Of a DNA stretch of 64,000 nucleotides, positions 1-11,780 are shown piece by piece. Source of the DNA: Craterostigma plantagineum (lineage: Eukaryota > Streptophyta > Magnoliopsida > Lamiales > Linderniaceae); contig JAPQWV010000005.1 in NCBI GenBank assembly GCA_027422505.1, positions 6,763,501 through 6,827,500 of the forward strand, in the 5' to 3' direction. The notes below the pieces were generated by a model that was given only the letters and a program-made list of their open reading frames with translations, made no database searches and was not told the DNA's origin. How positions within the stretch are numbered: the stretch's first letter is position 1; the number at the start of each line of letters is the position of its first letter. The position numbers and the translations under genes were made by a program.

Positions 1-96
1 TTAATTTCTTATTTTTAGGTTGAATTGAAGAAGCAAATTACCGGAGGCGACGATGACCGTGATTGCCGGTTACATCTCACGTCATGATACTGTGAA

Positions 97-627
97 GTGC
101 GCCAGGAGATCGTTGGTTGGCTAAACGAGGATGAGCTGGCAGTTTTTACGGAAGGGAGTCCGTTCGGCAGGCTCGTCAACGCTGCCGCCAATTTCAATAT
201 GTCGGCGCAGCTGTTGTGGTATCTCATCAAGAGACTGACGCAGCTTCACAATCGTGACGAGCTTTGGATGATCCTCGGGAAGAAACCACTCCGTTTTTCA
301 AAAACGGAGTATTGCCTAATCACGGGGCTGAAGTTCGCAGCCGAACCGGTAGTGAACCGAACGGAGGAATTCGTTCGTCGCCATTTCCAGACAAAAACGG
401 CACTGACGATTCGTTTGTCGTATGTTAAGCAGCGGTTGGAGGAGTTGGCTGCCAACTCCACGGTGCGCATCGAGCACGAGAAGTTGAAGTTGGCGAACCT
501 GTACTTTGCGGGGTACGTCTTGCTGCCCCGACTTTTCAAGAAGGATACCACCCTTCCTTCTTGGATCGTTTATTTAGTCAAAGACTCGGCGGCCTTCGAC
601 CGTTACCCTTGGGGCACCGTGCCCGTA
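97..627 (+). pseudogene. DUF1985 gene fragment (Mutator/VANDAL-associated)
   Basis: An open frame of about 177 residues matches the DUF1985 pattern: a FGRL segment near residue 24, then DELWMILGKKPLRFSKTEY followed by LITGL near residues 53-78, and the late motif FDRYPWGTVP. DUF1985 is a plant domain found mostly in proteins carried by Mutator-like elements, often ahead of a C48 (Ulp1-like) peptidase; VANC proteins of Arabidopsis VANDAL elements belong here. There is no ATG at the left edge: the frame opens at a GTG and an in-frame stop lies at 85-87, although a possible splice acceptor (tttttag) ends at 18. The homology stops near 627, where the tail of an oppositely oriented transposase begins, so the C48 half is missing. 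I see a truncated, rearranged gene copy. The domain call is firm; its activity is unlikely. Confidence 0.7.
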
Positions 628-2500
628 TACATTATATGTTAGACGCCCAACTTCCGATACGTGAAATCTTTGCAACCCAACGAAATTCTCGCAGAGGATC
701 GACTCGACCTTCGGCGTAAATGATGTCGAATTCGCAGCGATAGAAGCTTCGCATGCTCTTCGATGCTGAACCAAGCTGATGTTAATCGGTGAATCGTGCC
801 CAACAATCCTATAATTGGAAGTTCTCTATCCGCACGTAGAGCCGCATTTATCGACTCCGATCCATTGGTCGTCATGATGTTATATCTCGATTTGGGACAA
901 TATGCCCTCGTCCACCGTTCCATTCAATCTCATCAAGATATCGACGAGCCGACTTGAATGTTGTACCCAGAGCTTTGTAATGTACATCGCACTTGGCCTT
1001 GGTGTAGGCACTCGCTACCCGCCAGAAAATGGGGCACGCACCCTTGTCCGTCGTTTTCGTCTTCAGATTTTGTTGAATGTGCCACGCGCTGAAACCGTGA
1101 AATGAATTCGGAAACACAGCCGGAACGGCATTCTTTATACCGTGGTTTTGGTCAGAAATAATGACGAGTTCATTATTGTCCGGTATGGAACGACTCAATC
1201 TAGTGAGAAACCACGTCCAAGATTCGGTCAACTCCGAGTGAGCAAGACCCCAGGCGAGCGGGTACTGATGGTAATCGTCATCTTGCGCCGTAGCAATGAG
1301 CAAAACTCCTTTATACTTACATTTCAAAAAAGTTGCGTCGATAGATACGACTTTCCTCATGTATGCAAACCCCCTAACGCATGCGCCGTATGCCAAGAAC
1401 ATATATTTGAACCTCCTTTCTTCGTCCATCTCCCAATCCGTAATGCTGTCAACGTTTGCTTGCCTCAACGCATCCAAGTACGCCGGAAGTAAATCATAAC
1501 AATCGTCCCTGTTACCGACTAATTCGTCCGACGCTAGTTGTTTGCCTTTCCAAGCCTTGTAGTACGAGACTTCTACTCTCCTGTTCTGCATCATCGACAT
1601 GATTGACTTGGGTTGCGGAATGTCTTTTGGCCCGGTGAAATTTTGCAACAGAACTTGGGATACAACTGACGAACTTCCTTGTCGATGTCTACGGCGACGA
1701 TGGGAAACCCCGGATGTGTTCTTGCCGCAGTATGTTCGTATTGAGAAAAAAGGGGACTCCTTGTCCTGTGCAGCTCGTACACGCCATGTGCATCCGTCGC
1801 TTGCGTATTTCACTACGTACATGGTTTTATTTGACCGGACCAATTTGAACTCGAAACACGCATCAAGGGCGACTTTCGTGATCTGAAAGTTGTGCTCCGG
1901 GACGTCCTTCTTATCCCGAAATTTCTGACCAACGAACAGACTTGAACCATCCCCAAATCCATACGTGTCATCGTTCTCATGTGGAGAGTTGTGCTCCGGG
2001 ACGTCGACATCGTCATTTTCCGAAGCATAATGTTCATCGGGTTGTTCGGTCGGATCATCATCATTCTCATTTTGATTCTCGCACTGTCCGATTTGATCTT
2101 CTTGAAAACCCTCGCATTCAGAAAGATGGTAAGAATGGTAGTTAGATGTGTCGCCCATGTAACACTCCACGGGATGGATTTCCTCATTTGCGTCACACTG
2201 CTCTATTAGACCGACGTTGAAAATTTGATTCCTCATTGAGATGAGCTTGTGGTGGTGTGACACTGACAAATAACGCAACCTCAATGTGGAGCACGGGTCT
2301 AGACTGCGGACCACCAAATCCAAGGTACGCATACCGTAGTCATTCTCGATGTAGATGGGTCGTGGAAAATCGTAAACTACGCTAGGCATATAGCTTAACA
2401 TGAGTTTGGTATTGTCGCTGCGTAGCGACAATACCTTCACAATCTCATCCTTCACGTCTTCTAACGTCATGTTTCCTCGTCGACCAAGATTGATTGCCAT
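620..2500 (-). pseudogene. Mutator-like (MULE) transposase, frameshifted
   Basis: The minus strand encodes a MuDR-type transposase. From ATG 2500 it has a ubiquitin-like N-terminal module, an acidic linker, the MuDR DNA-binding domain (SLFVGQKFRDKKDV to a GCTWRVRA core) and the MULE catalytic domain. The first catalytic Asp sits in VVSIDATFLKCKYKG, the second in LVIISDQNHGIKNA, and the Glu in TTNGSESINAALR. The long frame ends at 872; the Glu block lies in another frame (639-923), so there is a frameshift near 900. The C-terminal stretch (TPKVESILCENFVG to LTYNVYG) lies in a third frame around 620-774, a second frameshift near 775. No SWIM zinc finger is recognisable. The product would cut and insert the element at its termini, but this copy is broken. 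It converges on the DUF1985 fragment. Confidence 0.85.
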
Positions 2501-3250
2501 CTATGATTAGGAAGAGGACACCACTTCGAGGTATTGTCCTCGCAAATTATCCACTGACCCTCGACTTGGAATACAATGTTAGTGATCGTCATGATTACCG
2601 CCTGCAATAGATGTAAAATTTAGTAAAATTTATTAGATCTAAAGCCCTACTTGCGAAAATCCTAACCGCTTGTGAAAACCCTAACCGCTTGCGAAAACCC
2701 TGACGTCTTGCAAAATCCTAACAGCTTGCAAAACCCTAAGAGCTGTGTGTTTGATAATGTGATTTCGAGACAAAATTGAAGCCCTAACAGCATGCAAAAC
2801 CCTAATAGCGTTTCGAAAATCCATGCCCAGTGCGCGGCCCCCGTGATGCGCGGGACCCCAGCACCAGTGTCGGGGCCCTGAATTGATGCGTGGGACCCGT
2901 GCTCTAGCGCGCGGCCCCGTGCTCCAGTGCGCGCACCCCCTGCACTGATGAACGGCACAGCGTGCCGGGACGGTGTAAAGATGCGCGGGACCCCTGAACT
3001 GATGCACGGGTCCCGTGCTCCAGTGCGCGCGCCCCCTGCACTGACGCGCGGCACAGCGTGCCGGGACCGTGTAAAGATGTGCGGGGCCCCAAATCTAATG
3101 CATGGGGCCCTTGTGGGTATATGTGCGGGTTCCATGAAGCATGACCACGAGTTTCGTCTTTCCAACTGGAAATTCGACACCCTCATGACCAAACATCATC
3201 TCTTCGACCCAATCACGTAATTTCGAGAGGGTTACAATTCATTATTCAAA
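2501..3250. other. Non-coding 5' flank of the MULE transposase, repeat-rich
   Basis: No convincing gene. From 2640 to 2800 there are irregularly repeated blocks of the form gcttgNgaaaaccctaac, containing telomere-like aaccctaa words. A GC-rich tandem block follows (2815-3130, separate entry). These look like non-coding DNA of the same decayed element. I could not identify its right terminus. Confidence 0.5.
2815..3130. repeat. GC-rich imperfect tandem repeat
   Basis: An island of roughly 315 bp, far richer in G+C than its surroundings. It is built from shuffled copies of short words (gtgcgcg, gcgggaccc, gtgctccagtgcgcgc, ccccctgcactgatg, gcacagcgtgccggga, ggtgtaaagatg). The best pair of longer copies starts near 2935 and 3029, about 94 bp apart. 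Several words are near-palindromic (gggaccc/gggtccc). Open frames on both strands here are by-products of the repeat. Confidence 0.7.
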
Positions 3251-4758
3251 ACGAAACAACTTACTGTAAAGAGCTAAAGCTGGATATTACTTTCCAGACT
3301 TATTTCCAGACTTTGAGCTCGACTTAGTGCCGAAAATGAGATGCTTTTTCTTAGAGACGATGAAGAAGAAAGGATGGATCAATTTGGGGTGGTTGGAGTA
3401 ATTATTACATGCTGCTGTGCGTTTAAATGGGGTTTCGTTTCTTTATATATATACAGATGTCTGTATGTATATTTATTTTTTTTCTTTTATTTTTAGTTAA
3501 TTAACGCGGTTTAAAAAAGATAGTTAAAGGTTGATTAAAATGAAGGCCATTGACAAAAAAAAATCGTCAACGAGGCTATAAGTCAAGGGCTATTTTTTCA
3601 AAAGACCCTTAAATTTCACTATACGATATTGCTCCCTCACAGCGCTCTAAAAAAATCAGCCATCTGCAAGGATAACCACCTAAATTAAAAGCCCTCAATT
3701 GGACCTTCCTCGCTTTCTAAACAACGGCGTAACATTCGCTGCTATCGTAGGAGGATCTCAATTCCATATATCACCTCAAGGGGCAACGGAAACGTTTGTT
3801 CGACTTTCGCATCTGTGTCCTCTTAGTATATCGAAACGATTTGATATTCTCTGTTTTGCTGCTCAACTGTGACGTTTAGCTTAATTTCGTAGCAGTTGTT
3901 CGTTGCTCACCTATTGTTTGTTCAGCATTGGTATCGATTCCAATCTTTTATGGCTGTGCCTGGTTTTGCATTTCTGTCATTTTGTTTTTTCAATTTCAGC
4001 TATTGGATATGGGATTGCTTTTTCAGTTGTGTAGGAGTTTTTTTGTGTGCTTCAGTAGTCTGCGAAAAATCCCGACATTTTCTTTTGGTGGTAAATTCGC
4101 ATCATAAATTCTTTTGGATATGCATGCACATTGACCTTACTGCATGGGATTTTTTATCATTTGGCTACACTAGATTCTTCATGTCAGAAGGTAAGAGAAG
4201 TTTTGGAACAAATAATGCAAAGTAAGCTAGTTGTAGGCAGAATAACCATGATCATATATCCGCCATTGTTTCTTATTAAATGAGCAGAATAAAGTGGTGT
4301 TCATGGCTTTCTGGTGATTTATGTTCGATGACCCATAGAGTTACTCATGCGGGCAGGCACAAGTGTCTTGCTTGATGTACTTGTTATTTCCTTACACACT
4401 TCTCGTTCTTTGAATGATTAGATATTTAGTTCGAATTTTGGATCAATTGGTTGTCATAGTTTGAAATAAGGAGTTATATGGATACGGGATAAACTCCATT
4501 AAAATAATACTAAGACTTCATAGTTCTGTCTCATCAGTTTGTAACAATGTCGGAACATTGTGAGTTCTGATATGGAAGATGGTTTTGTTAAATATGTCTG
4601 AGGCTTTCATTAGCCACTTACATTGCAATTCATGTCATTAACGCAGAAAGTCGGAGGAAGAGGAACCGCAGAGTGTCATTGGAAGGATAAACCACAACGA
4701 ACACTTCACTCAGTCTAATTCTCATTTAATGTAACTATCCCATTCCAATATCAGTCCT
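3251..4758. other. Intergenic region upstream of the CysRS gene
   Basis: No protein-coding segment with recognisable similarity. The first half is AT-rich. From about 3640 the base composition becomes mixed, and the last 110 bp (4645-4758), which follow a possible acceptor (cattaacgcag), may be the 5' UTR. A spliced leader starting around 3700-3880 is possible but cannot be shown from sequence alone. Confidence 0.4.
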
Positions 4759-7700
4759 ATGGCGGTGACTCTACTGAAATGGTACAAGCCGCCGACTCTG
4801 AGATACCTCTCCGGCGACGCTCGTAGTAGCAAATCATCGCTCGCCCTAAGAAGGCTCCTCCGCATTACAACTTCCAGCTTTTACTCTATTAATTTAAGAA
4901 AGAATACTTCCACAGTCGTTCGCTGGCACACAAGCGGCTATCAATCTCGGCAAGTTACCAGTGATGCTGAGAAAATCGCAACGGATAATGATGTCAAAGT
5001 CAAACAGATAGGGAAGACGAACGAATTGTGGCTTTACAACACTTTGAGCAGACAAACGGAGATTTTTAAGCCCAAGAGTGAAGGTAAGGTGGGAATGTAT
5101 GTGTGCGGCGTCACAGCGTATGATCTCAGCCACATTGGCCACGCGCGCGTGTACGTCGCCTTCGATATCCTCTATAGGTACGTTTCAGTGCTCCTCTTTT
5201 ATTTGCTTCAAATTGCTGCGCTTTTGATGGTGAAATAGCGAATGTTTTGTTAATGCTAAGACAAGTTTCCGTTTCTCTTTGATGTAAGCAGAGCATTGGT
5301 CATTGTAACTTATTGTTTCTTCTTGAAATCAAGCAGATACCTCAAGTACTTGGGATATGAGGTCAACTATGTACGTAATTTCACTGATGTAGATGATAAG
5401 GTAAGGCGTAGTTTCAAGCACTACGCATTACCTACGCCCGAGAAAATTACTATCTTTTTCTTCAAACTCTAGAAAGCTTGTAAAATGTGCACAAACGCAT
5501 CGCAAGGTTTAGCATTATATTGGAAAGCTTGTCGATCAAAATCTTTGAGGTGATATATGTTCTTCCCTAACGAATACGGTTAAGTGGTGTCAGGTTGGGA
5601 ATCCACCTCAATGGTGAACTGAATGAGCTTCAAGATGATACAGTTCAACTTTGATGTTAATCTAGTCAGAAGTTGAGAGAAAATTTTATCTGTACCAACT
5701 AGTTTTTAACATGAATGACAGGAATGCTGAGTATGCATTTTGAAATTATGTAGATCATAGCCAGAGCAAATGAGTTGGGCGAAGATCCGATTGATTTAAG
5801 TCGGCGATTTTGTGAAGAATTTAGTCGAGATATGTCATCTCTTCACTGCCTTTCTCCTTCTGTAGAACCTCGTGTATCAGACCACATGCCACAAATTCTT
5901 GACATGATTAACCAGGTACGTTGATATTCGTTGATGTCACATTCTTTACCTACTACTTATTACCCCATTCTTGCGTTTGGTAATGCTGTGAATGGAATTG
6001 ATGAATTAAATAAAGAAGATCGAGTATATGGTTGAAGTGATTCAGATCTATGCCTTTTTTTTCCTTTTGAAGTTTGTTTGACTTGGTAGTCTTCTTCTTT
6101 TTCTATTTGATCTTCTGAATGAATGTATTATATGAACTTTTATTTGCATTCTTTCGATTGAGACTGTTATCTAATTGCCTTTACTTTCATCACCTCCTAG
6201 ATCATAAAAAACGGTTGTGCATATGTTGTCAACGGCGACGTTTACTTCTCTGTTGACAAATTCCCCGAGTATGGCAGATTATCTGGTCGCAAATTGGAAG
6301 ATAATAGGGCCGGCGAACGAGTTGCAGTGGACTCGAGGAAAAAAAATCCAGCTGATTTTGCTTTATGGAAAGTAAGTCCTCATGTTTCTCCCTGAAGGTT
6401 CTTAATGTGAACTTTATAAATTTTTCACTCAATTCATTGAATTTAATCTGTTTACATGCTGTAATATTTTCCGACTATTAATGGATGTTTTCCTATATTT
6501 TTCAGTCAGCCAAGGAGGGAGAGCCATTTTGGGAGAGTCCGTGGGGCCCTGGGAGACCTGGGTGGCATATCGAGTGCAGTGCCATGAGCGCAGCTTACTT
6601 AGGACATTCCTTCGACATCCACGGTGGAGGAATGGATCTTATTTTCCCTCATCACGAAAACGAGATCGCCCAAAGCTGTGCCGCATGTTCGCAAAGCAGT
6701 GTTAGCTATTGGGTACATAATGGATTTGTGACGGTTGACTCTGAGAAAATGTCAAAGTCTCTGGGAAACTTCTTCACTATTCGACAGGTATGAGGAAGCG
6801 ACTTCTAACATTTGCTGCTTTTCTCCAATCTCATGCGTACGCTGCCTTTTGCTTATCCTTATTGGTCATTGTGAGTTTGGAATCATTAGGTTGTTTTTAT
6901 TGGAATGTTTAGTTTCCCTGTCTTTATTTTTCAGGTTATAGATCTTTACCATCCACTGGTTCTTAGGCTCTTTCTTATGGGAACTCATTATCGCTCTCCG
7001 ATCAATTACTCTGACTTGCAGCTAGAAAGTGCATCAGAGCGTGCCTTTTACATCTACCAGGTGATCCTCTCATCCTCTTTTCCCAAATTTGCTTGGCTTC
7101 TGATGATCATTTCATGCTGAGATTTTTTTTGGTACTTCTATGTCATGTTATTACATATCTTGGCATTTAGTTATACCTACCTTCCAAGTAGCTACAGTTT
7201 CGTTTCGTAAGAATCTTTCTTCAATGGCTGATATCACTTGAGATCTGTTCACTGGTTCACATATTCATCGTTGCACTTTCCCTTTCAACTTCAGACTTTA
7301 CATGATTGCCAAATGGCATTGGAGCAACAAAACGGAGTTACTTTGAAGGATTCCATAGCACCTGAAATCGACAGCTGCATAAGCAAATTCGAGAACGAAT
7401 GTATGGCATCAATGTCAGACGACCTCCACACGCCCGTAGCTTTTGCTGCTATGTCCGAACCCTTAAAGCACATAAACGACCTCCTTCATACTCGTAAGGT
7501 ATGTTCAATTATACCCTCATCTCAGTTGCATCTAAAGATCAACTTCAATCTCTGTACATATATAAACCCCACAAAGCTTAGACGAAACGGACACTTCTCC
7601 CAGGGAAAGAAGCAGCAGCTGAGGGCCGAGTCTCTTGCAGCTTTAGAGAAGTCCATCACTTCCATTCTTGCGATTTTGGGTCTCTTGCCAAATAGTTACT

Positions 7701-8387
7701 CCGAGGTAAATACAACTCATGCAAAAAATTGCAAATGTCTAATCTCTACACTGACTTGAACTATAACATTGTCTTTGGTTCGTAGAAAGCAACGTGAAAA
7801 AGAAAATTAGAGAGAAAATGATTTCAATAAGTATTCATTTCAATAATGCTCCATATCTGGTGAATAAATTGGTTTTTCTTAGTTTAGTATAAAGTTGTAG
7901 ATTTTTTTTTTTTCTTTTCCTTATATATTTCTTCAATCAAAGAGACATAAAAATTAGTTTTCTTTTCCATTTCATTTTCCTTTGTGGCTTACCTACTAAT
8001 TTCTACAAACCAAACACAGCCTAAATCAAATTCCGAAGACATGATGATATTTACTTCGTTTTTTTTAACTTTTTTGTTCGGTTGTGTTTGTAATGAAGAG
8101 AAAGTGATACATTGCATTGCATTACATTACAATGTTGTTTATTACAGGCATTGGAGCAGTTGAAGGAGTATGCACTGAAGAGGGCCAAATTAACAGAAAC
8201 CCAAGTTCTTAAAAAGATCGAAGAGAGGAACGTAGCAAGGAAGAACAAAGAATACGAAAAATCCGACGAAATTCGAAGAGATTTGGCTATCTCGGGAATT
8301 GCGCTTATGGACAGCCCGCAAGGCACGACATGGAGACCTACCATTCCTTTACCAATGCAAGAGCTGCAACAATCTTCATTCAGTTAG
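4759..8387 (+). CDS. Cysteinyl-tRNA synthetase, plastid/mitochondrial
   Basis: Charges tRNA-Cys with cysteine (class Ia synthetase). Nine exons close in phase: 4759-5177, 5337-5400, 5754-5915, 6201-6371, 6506-6787, 6935-7060, 7295-7498, 7604-7705 and 8148-8387, giving 589 residues. The first 85 or so residues are rich in Ser/Arg/Leu and poor in acids, as expected of an organellar transit peptide. The HIGH signature is intact (SHIGHA, residues 125-128), as is KMSKS (353-357). The zinc-site residues are present: C116 in MYVCGVT, C296 in HIEC and the HHENE segment at 321-325. The C-terminal helical domain (from [15 protein letters not shown]) includes the [18 protein letters not shown] segment typical of CysRS. 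All introns are GT-AG. The transit peptide and length match the single organellar CysRS of Arabidopsis (SYCO) rather than the cytosolic forms; dual targeting is inference. Confidence 0.93.
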
Positions 8388-8624
8388 TTTTACCAGAAAT
8401 TACATCATTTTTTTTTACATCTTTTACTTTAAATTAACATATTCATAAGTACTATCCTAAATTATATCAGGTTTGGTATAAAGTAACATTAACGTGATCC
8501 TTCCTTCACTTGCTCATCACTCCGAGCATACGGGAATATGCAATTAATATGAAATCTTACCGTAACTAAAAAATCTTACAAAACAATTAATATGAAATAA
8601 CATCACCATACTAGCTGCCATAGT

Positions 8625-8805
8625 AGAACTCCCGTCGTGTAAAATCACAATCTTGTTTGATCTGAACGCTTTGACTCAAGGCGGATCTGATATCCCACAG
8701 TTTCATCGAGCTTCTCTCCCCTTTCAGCTGATATTCGAGCGAGGCTGAGTACAAATTATGCTACAAGTTGCACCTCGTACAGATGATATCTCTTCTTCCA
8801 GGATA
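8625..8805 (-). pseudogene. DExH-box RNA helicase fragment
   Basis: Read on the minus strand, about 60 codons resemble a DEAH/DExH helicase just after the Walker A region: a segment like EEISSVRGATCS leads into IICTQPRS (motif Ia, normally TQPRR), then AERGEKLDETVGYQIRLE and an FxTTGVLL block (motif Ic region). Part of the normal sequence between TQPRR and AERGE is missing and there are in-frame stops. The Walker A and DEIH boxes are absent. This is an isolated captured or retro-copied scrap, too short to work. It lies between the CysRS gene and other repeat debris. Confidence 0.65.
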
Positions 8806-8944
8806 AATTGATTAATAGAATGTATTCAGGAGAATGTGTCATATTTGGCGAAACTATTCTCTATGAGGATATGACTTTAATTCGAACTCGATTAATAGAA
8901 GCAACAGAGGTATCCACAAACAAATATCTTTGCCTCCAAATTTT

Positions 8945-8996
8945 GAGGCAAACCATGCACCAGCAATGTGGAGGCAAACCATGCACCAGCAATGTT
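8945..8996. repeat. 26-bp tandem duplication
   Basis: The unit beginning gaggcaaaccatgcaccagc occurs twice, head to tail, at 8945-8970 and 8971-8996, differing only at the last base. It looks like a small local duplication with no evident function. Confidence 0.9.
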
Positions 8997-9059
8997 AAAT
9001 GGAAAGGTGGGTAATTTAAATGTAATACAGAAATTCGAAGGAGTAAAAGATTGAGAAAA

Positions 9060-9480
9060 TCAACAGAAATTTGTACCCTCTTTAAAGATGTGCCGAGCAA
9101 AGTGGAAGCGGACTAACCGCGTAAGTCTTATGGTCACGAAGAATGCAATCCCAGACACCTTCTTAAGTACTGTGTTGTCATAGGCGACTGCAAAGGAGTT
9201 TCTTGATGCCCTGCAGGAGCTTTTTGTAAAAAAAAAACGATAAGACGGAGCAAGTGCTGCTTTACGCAAACTTGTTTCCATGAGTTATAGGGGCAACGTA
9301 AACATTCGTGAGTATATACTCGGAATGACGGATTTAGCCACTAAGCTGAGAGCACTGAAGCTCGAACTTCCTGAGAATTTGGTTGTTCATTTGGTGCTTG
9401 TCTCTCTCCCTGCACATTACAGTCAATTCGAGGTGAGCTTTGTCTCATTTGGTGCAAGCAGAGGAGGGACTTAGGCAGCA
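9060..9480 (+). pseudogene. Copia-type retrotransposon gag remnant
   Basis: The segment 9280-9460 translates to a stretch (REYILGMTDLATKLRALKLE, then ENLVVHLVLVSLPAHYSQFE) typical of the plant Ty1/Copia gag polypeptide (UBN2-type domain), where the conserved pattern is a long helix followed by LP..Y..F. Upstream DNA back to about 9060 keeps scattered similarity but is crossed by stops. No protease, integrase or reverse transcriptase follows, and no LTR pair is seen. This is a truncated relic. Confidence 0.6.
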
Positions 9481-11208
9481 TAAATGATAAGTTAGGATTT
9501 TACGAACATTTTAGACCCGAAAAATTGCGTAATTCCATAGTTATATGTCTAAATGTCCAGAAATATCCTATCGAATGTTACTTCTCATATTTGACAGGCA
9601 ACAAAGCTAAAAAGGCCAAAATTCGGGAACGAACTTGAGCTAGAAATCGCCCAAACTTTGTGAGCCCAAAGCCAAGAAAAACAAACAAAATCAGCCCAAA
9701 TATTTTCAGGCCCATTAGCCCAACCTCAATCCATGAATGTAGCCCAACACACATATAATACAATATAATAGATACAAAGAGGGAGAGAACGATCGAGCTA
9801 TCATTATTGAAGAAGATGACCACGACACAACGCGGAGACAACGGAAGAAAAGAAGGCCAATCTTTACGGCTGAGGACACACGACAAGCAACGCAAAAAGA
9901 GCAGGCAAAGAAAAAAAAGGGACGCATGAATTAAGGGAAACCCAGCTCGAGGAAATCGGGGATGTTGGTCGTCCTCGTGTTTCACCTCACGTCTATAAAA
10001 CGTTTCTTAAGAGAAGGGCAGATTAGAGCTTGGACACTGAGGTAAGAAATAAGCTTGTTCGAATTAAGAAAAGAGGGGGGTGCGATCTATGTGTCATTAG
10101 TGAGGTGCGTGCTTGTGGAGCGCCCTTCGAACAGAAAAAGAAATTTACGCAAAGAGAGAGGCCGAGAGGTTGAGGTCTGTGAGTTGCTGTGTCAGATCTG
10201 CTGGGCAGCTGTGAGCTTGGGGGTTTCTACACGAGGTTGAGCTGTTTGAGAGGGTGTGTTGGAGCTATGTGCTATTGAGAAAAATCGCCCACCAACCGTT
10301 CGACGAAAGTACCGTGAGGGATTTTTCTATCTGTCATTTTACTGTTTTTAATTATGCCTCTATTTGAACTTTCGTTGTTTTCGTATTTTAATATGCTAGC
10401 GTAAAATATTATGTGATTAAGGCTATGTGAGGCCGGATTATGAGTTCGTCTTAATGTTATTCTCATCGTATTTAATCGCATGAGGTCGAGTTATGTGTTT
10501 TATATTTGAGTCTAATGCTTGCATGTATCCGATCAACATATGCATGATAATTGACTGGTTTATGAGACGGACAAAGTAATTAGACCGGTTAGAACAATAA
10601 ATATAAAGCATCACGACTTAAAACTAACCAGAAATGGAATTCGGTTTCGTTTGTGTGGTTTCCGAGGTCTTAGGCGCCGAAAGCGTTTAAACTCGGGGAG
10701 TTTCATAAATATTAAATGCGTGCGTAGAAACTACAGTCATATAGATATATAGGGATTGGTTCTCTATCGCATAGGATCGTTATTGCGGGACAAACGAGTA
10801 GCGATTATTTTAGGAAATTCTACCTTGACTGAGACTCATTTTGGTTATTTATGATTGATTGCATGTAGACGGAGGAATAATTCGTGCCGAGCACACGCCT
10901 TGATCACATTGTCGTTAATTGATTTTAAATCGTCATATCGTCTATTTGCTTTAATTGTTTATTTGCGCTTTTATCTGGTTTGATTATTTTTAATATCAAA
11001 AATCATAAAAATACCATATTTAAAATTTGCATTAGTCTAAATTAAATTTCAGAATAATATTTTAAAATTGATCGAGCTGTCTTCGTGGATCTATACTTGG
11101 ACATACGTCCATTTTATACTACTTGCACGACCTAGTATACTTGCTAGTATTCGAGCGTGTCAATAAAGTCGAGACTAAATTTAAGAAGCCCTATTGTTCT
11201 TTTCTATG
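9481..11208. other. Non-coding, probable degenerate LTR-retrotransposon leader
   Basis: No credible gene. A TATA-like ctataaaacg at 9995-10005 and the stretch 10860-11175 (tcgtgccgagcacacgcc, then ttcgtggatctatacttgga, acttgcacgacctagtatac and attcgagcgtgtcaa) resemble leader or LTR-end sequence of plant Athila/Tat-type Ty3/gypsy elements and large retrotransposon derivatives. I could not pair two LTRs, so only a solo or partial relic is suggested. Confidence 0.35.
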
Positions 11209-11216
11209 ATTATGCA

Positions 11217-11746
11217 TAGAGGTGTCAAAACGGGCCGAGCCCGTCGGGTTGGCCCGCCCCGCCATGAAAATAGGTGGGTTGGACCAACCAATTCCCGGCC
11301 CGTTTAAAGGCGGGCCGTAACGGGCCAGCCCGTTTGGGTTGCGGGTTGAGGCGGGTCAGGGCAGGCTGGCCTGCCAGTAATTTTTATTTTTTATTTTATT
11401 TATTATGTATATATATTATAAACATTTTTAATGCTAAATATTAATAAATAATATTTATTAGTGTTTAATTATAATTAATATAGTTAAGAACTTATTTATA
11501 AATGATTTATTCGTTAATTATTCCAAAACATATTATTAATTTAAGTATTATTTGCAAAAAAATACAAAAAATTTTAAAAAATAAAAAAAAAATAAAAAAA
11601 TATAGCGGGCCAGCCAACCCGCACCGGGTCGGGGAGGGCTACTAGTTTAGTAGCCCGTTATGTTGGCGGGCTGGCCCGCCCCGTTTAATGGCGGGTTGAG
11701 GCGGGACGGGGCGGGTCGGGACGGGCCGGCCCGTTTGACAGCTCTA
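11217..11746. mobile_element. Non-autonomous hAT element, GGGCC-rich (530 bp)
   Basis: Flanked by perfect 8-bp target duplications ATTATGCA (11209-11216 and 11747-11754), the hallmark of hAT insertion. Termini are inverted: tagaggtgtcaaaacgggcc at the left against ttagagctgtcaaacgggcc (reverse complement) at the right. Many gcgggc/gcccgc words lie subterminally, and the centre is AT-rich and non-coding. It would need a hAT transposase supplied from elsewhere. Confidence 0.93.
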
Positions 11747-11780
11747 ATTATGCAAATTCAAACAAGGAAGTCGTCTATGG

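Noticed and set aside
1813..2196. 127-codon minus-strand frame and plus-strand hydrophobic frame (1979-2209)
   Set aside because: Both are alternate readings of the acidic linker of the MULE transposase.
2662..3192. Minus-strand frames of 176 and 108 codons across the GC-rich island
   Set aside because: Composed of repeated TGARDP/HASVQG-like words produced by the tandem repeat; no stop simply because the repeat is GC-rich.
3896..4225. 109-codon hydrophobic frame upstream of CysRS
   Set aside because: Phe-rich translation of T-rich DNA with no family resemblance; more likely an intron or leader.
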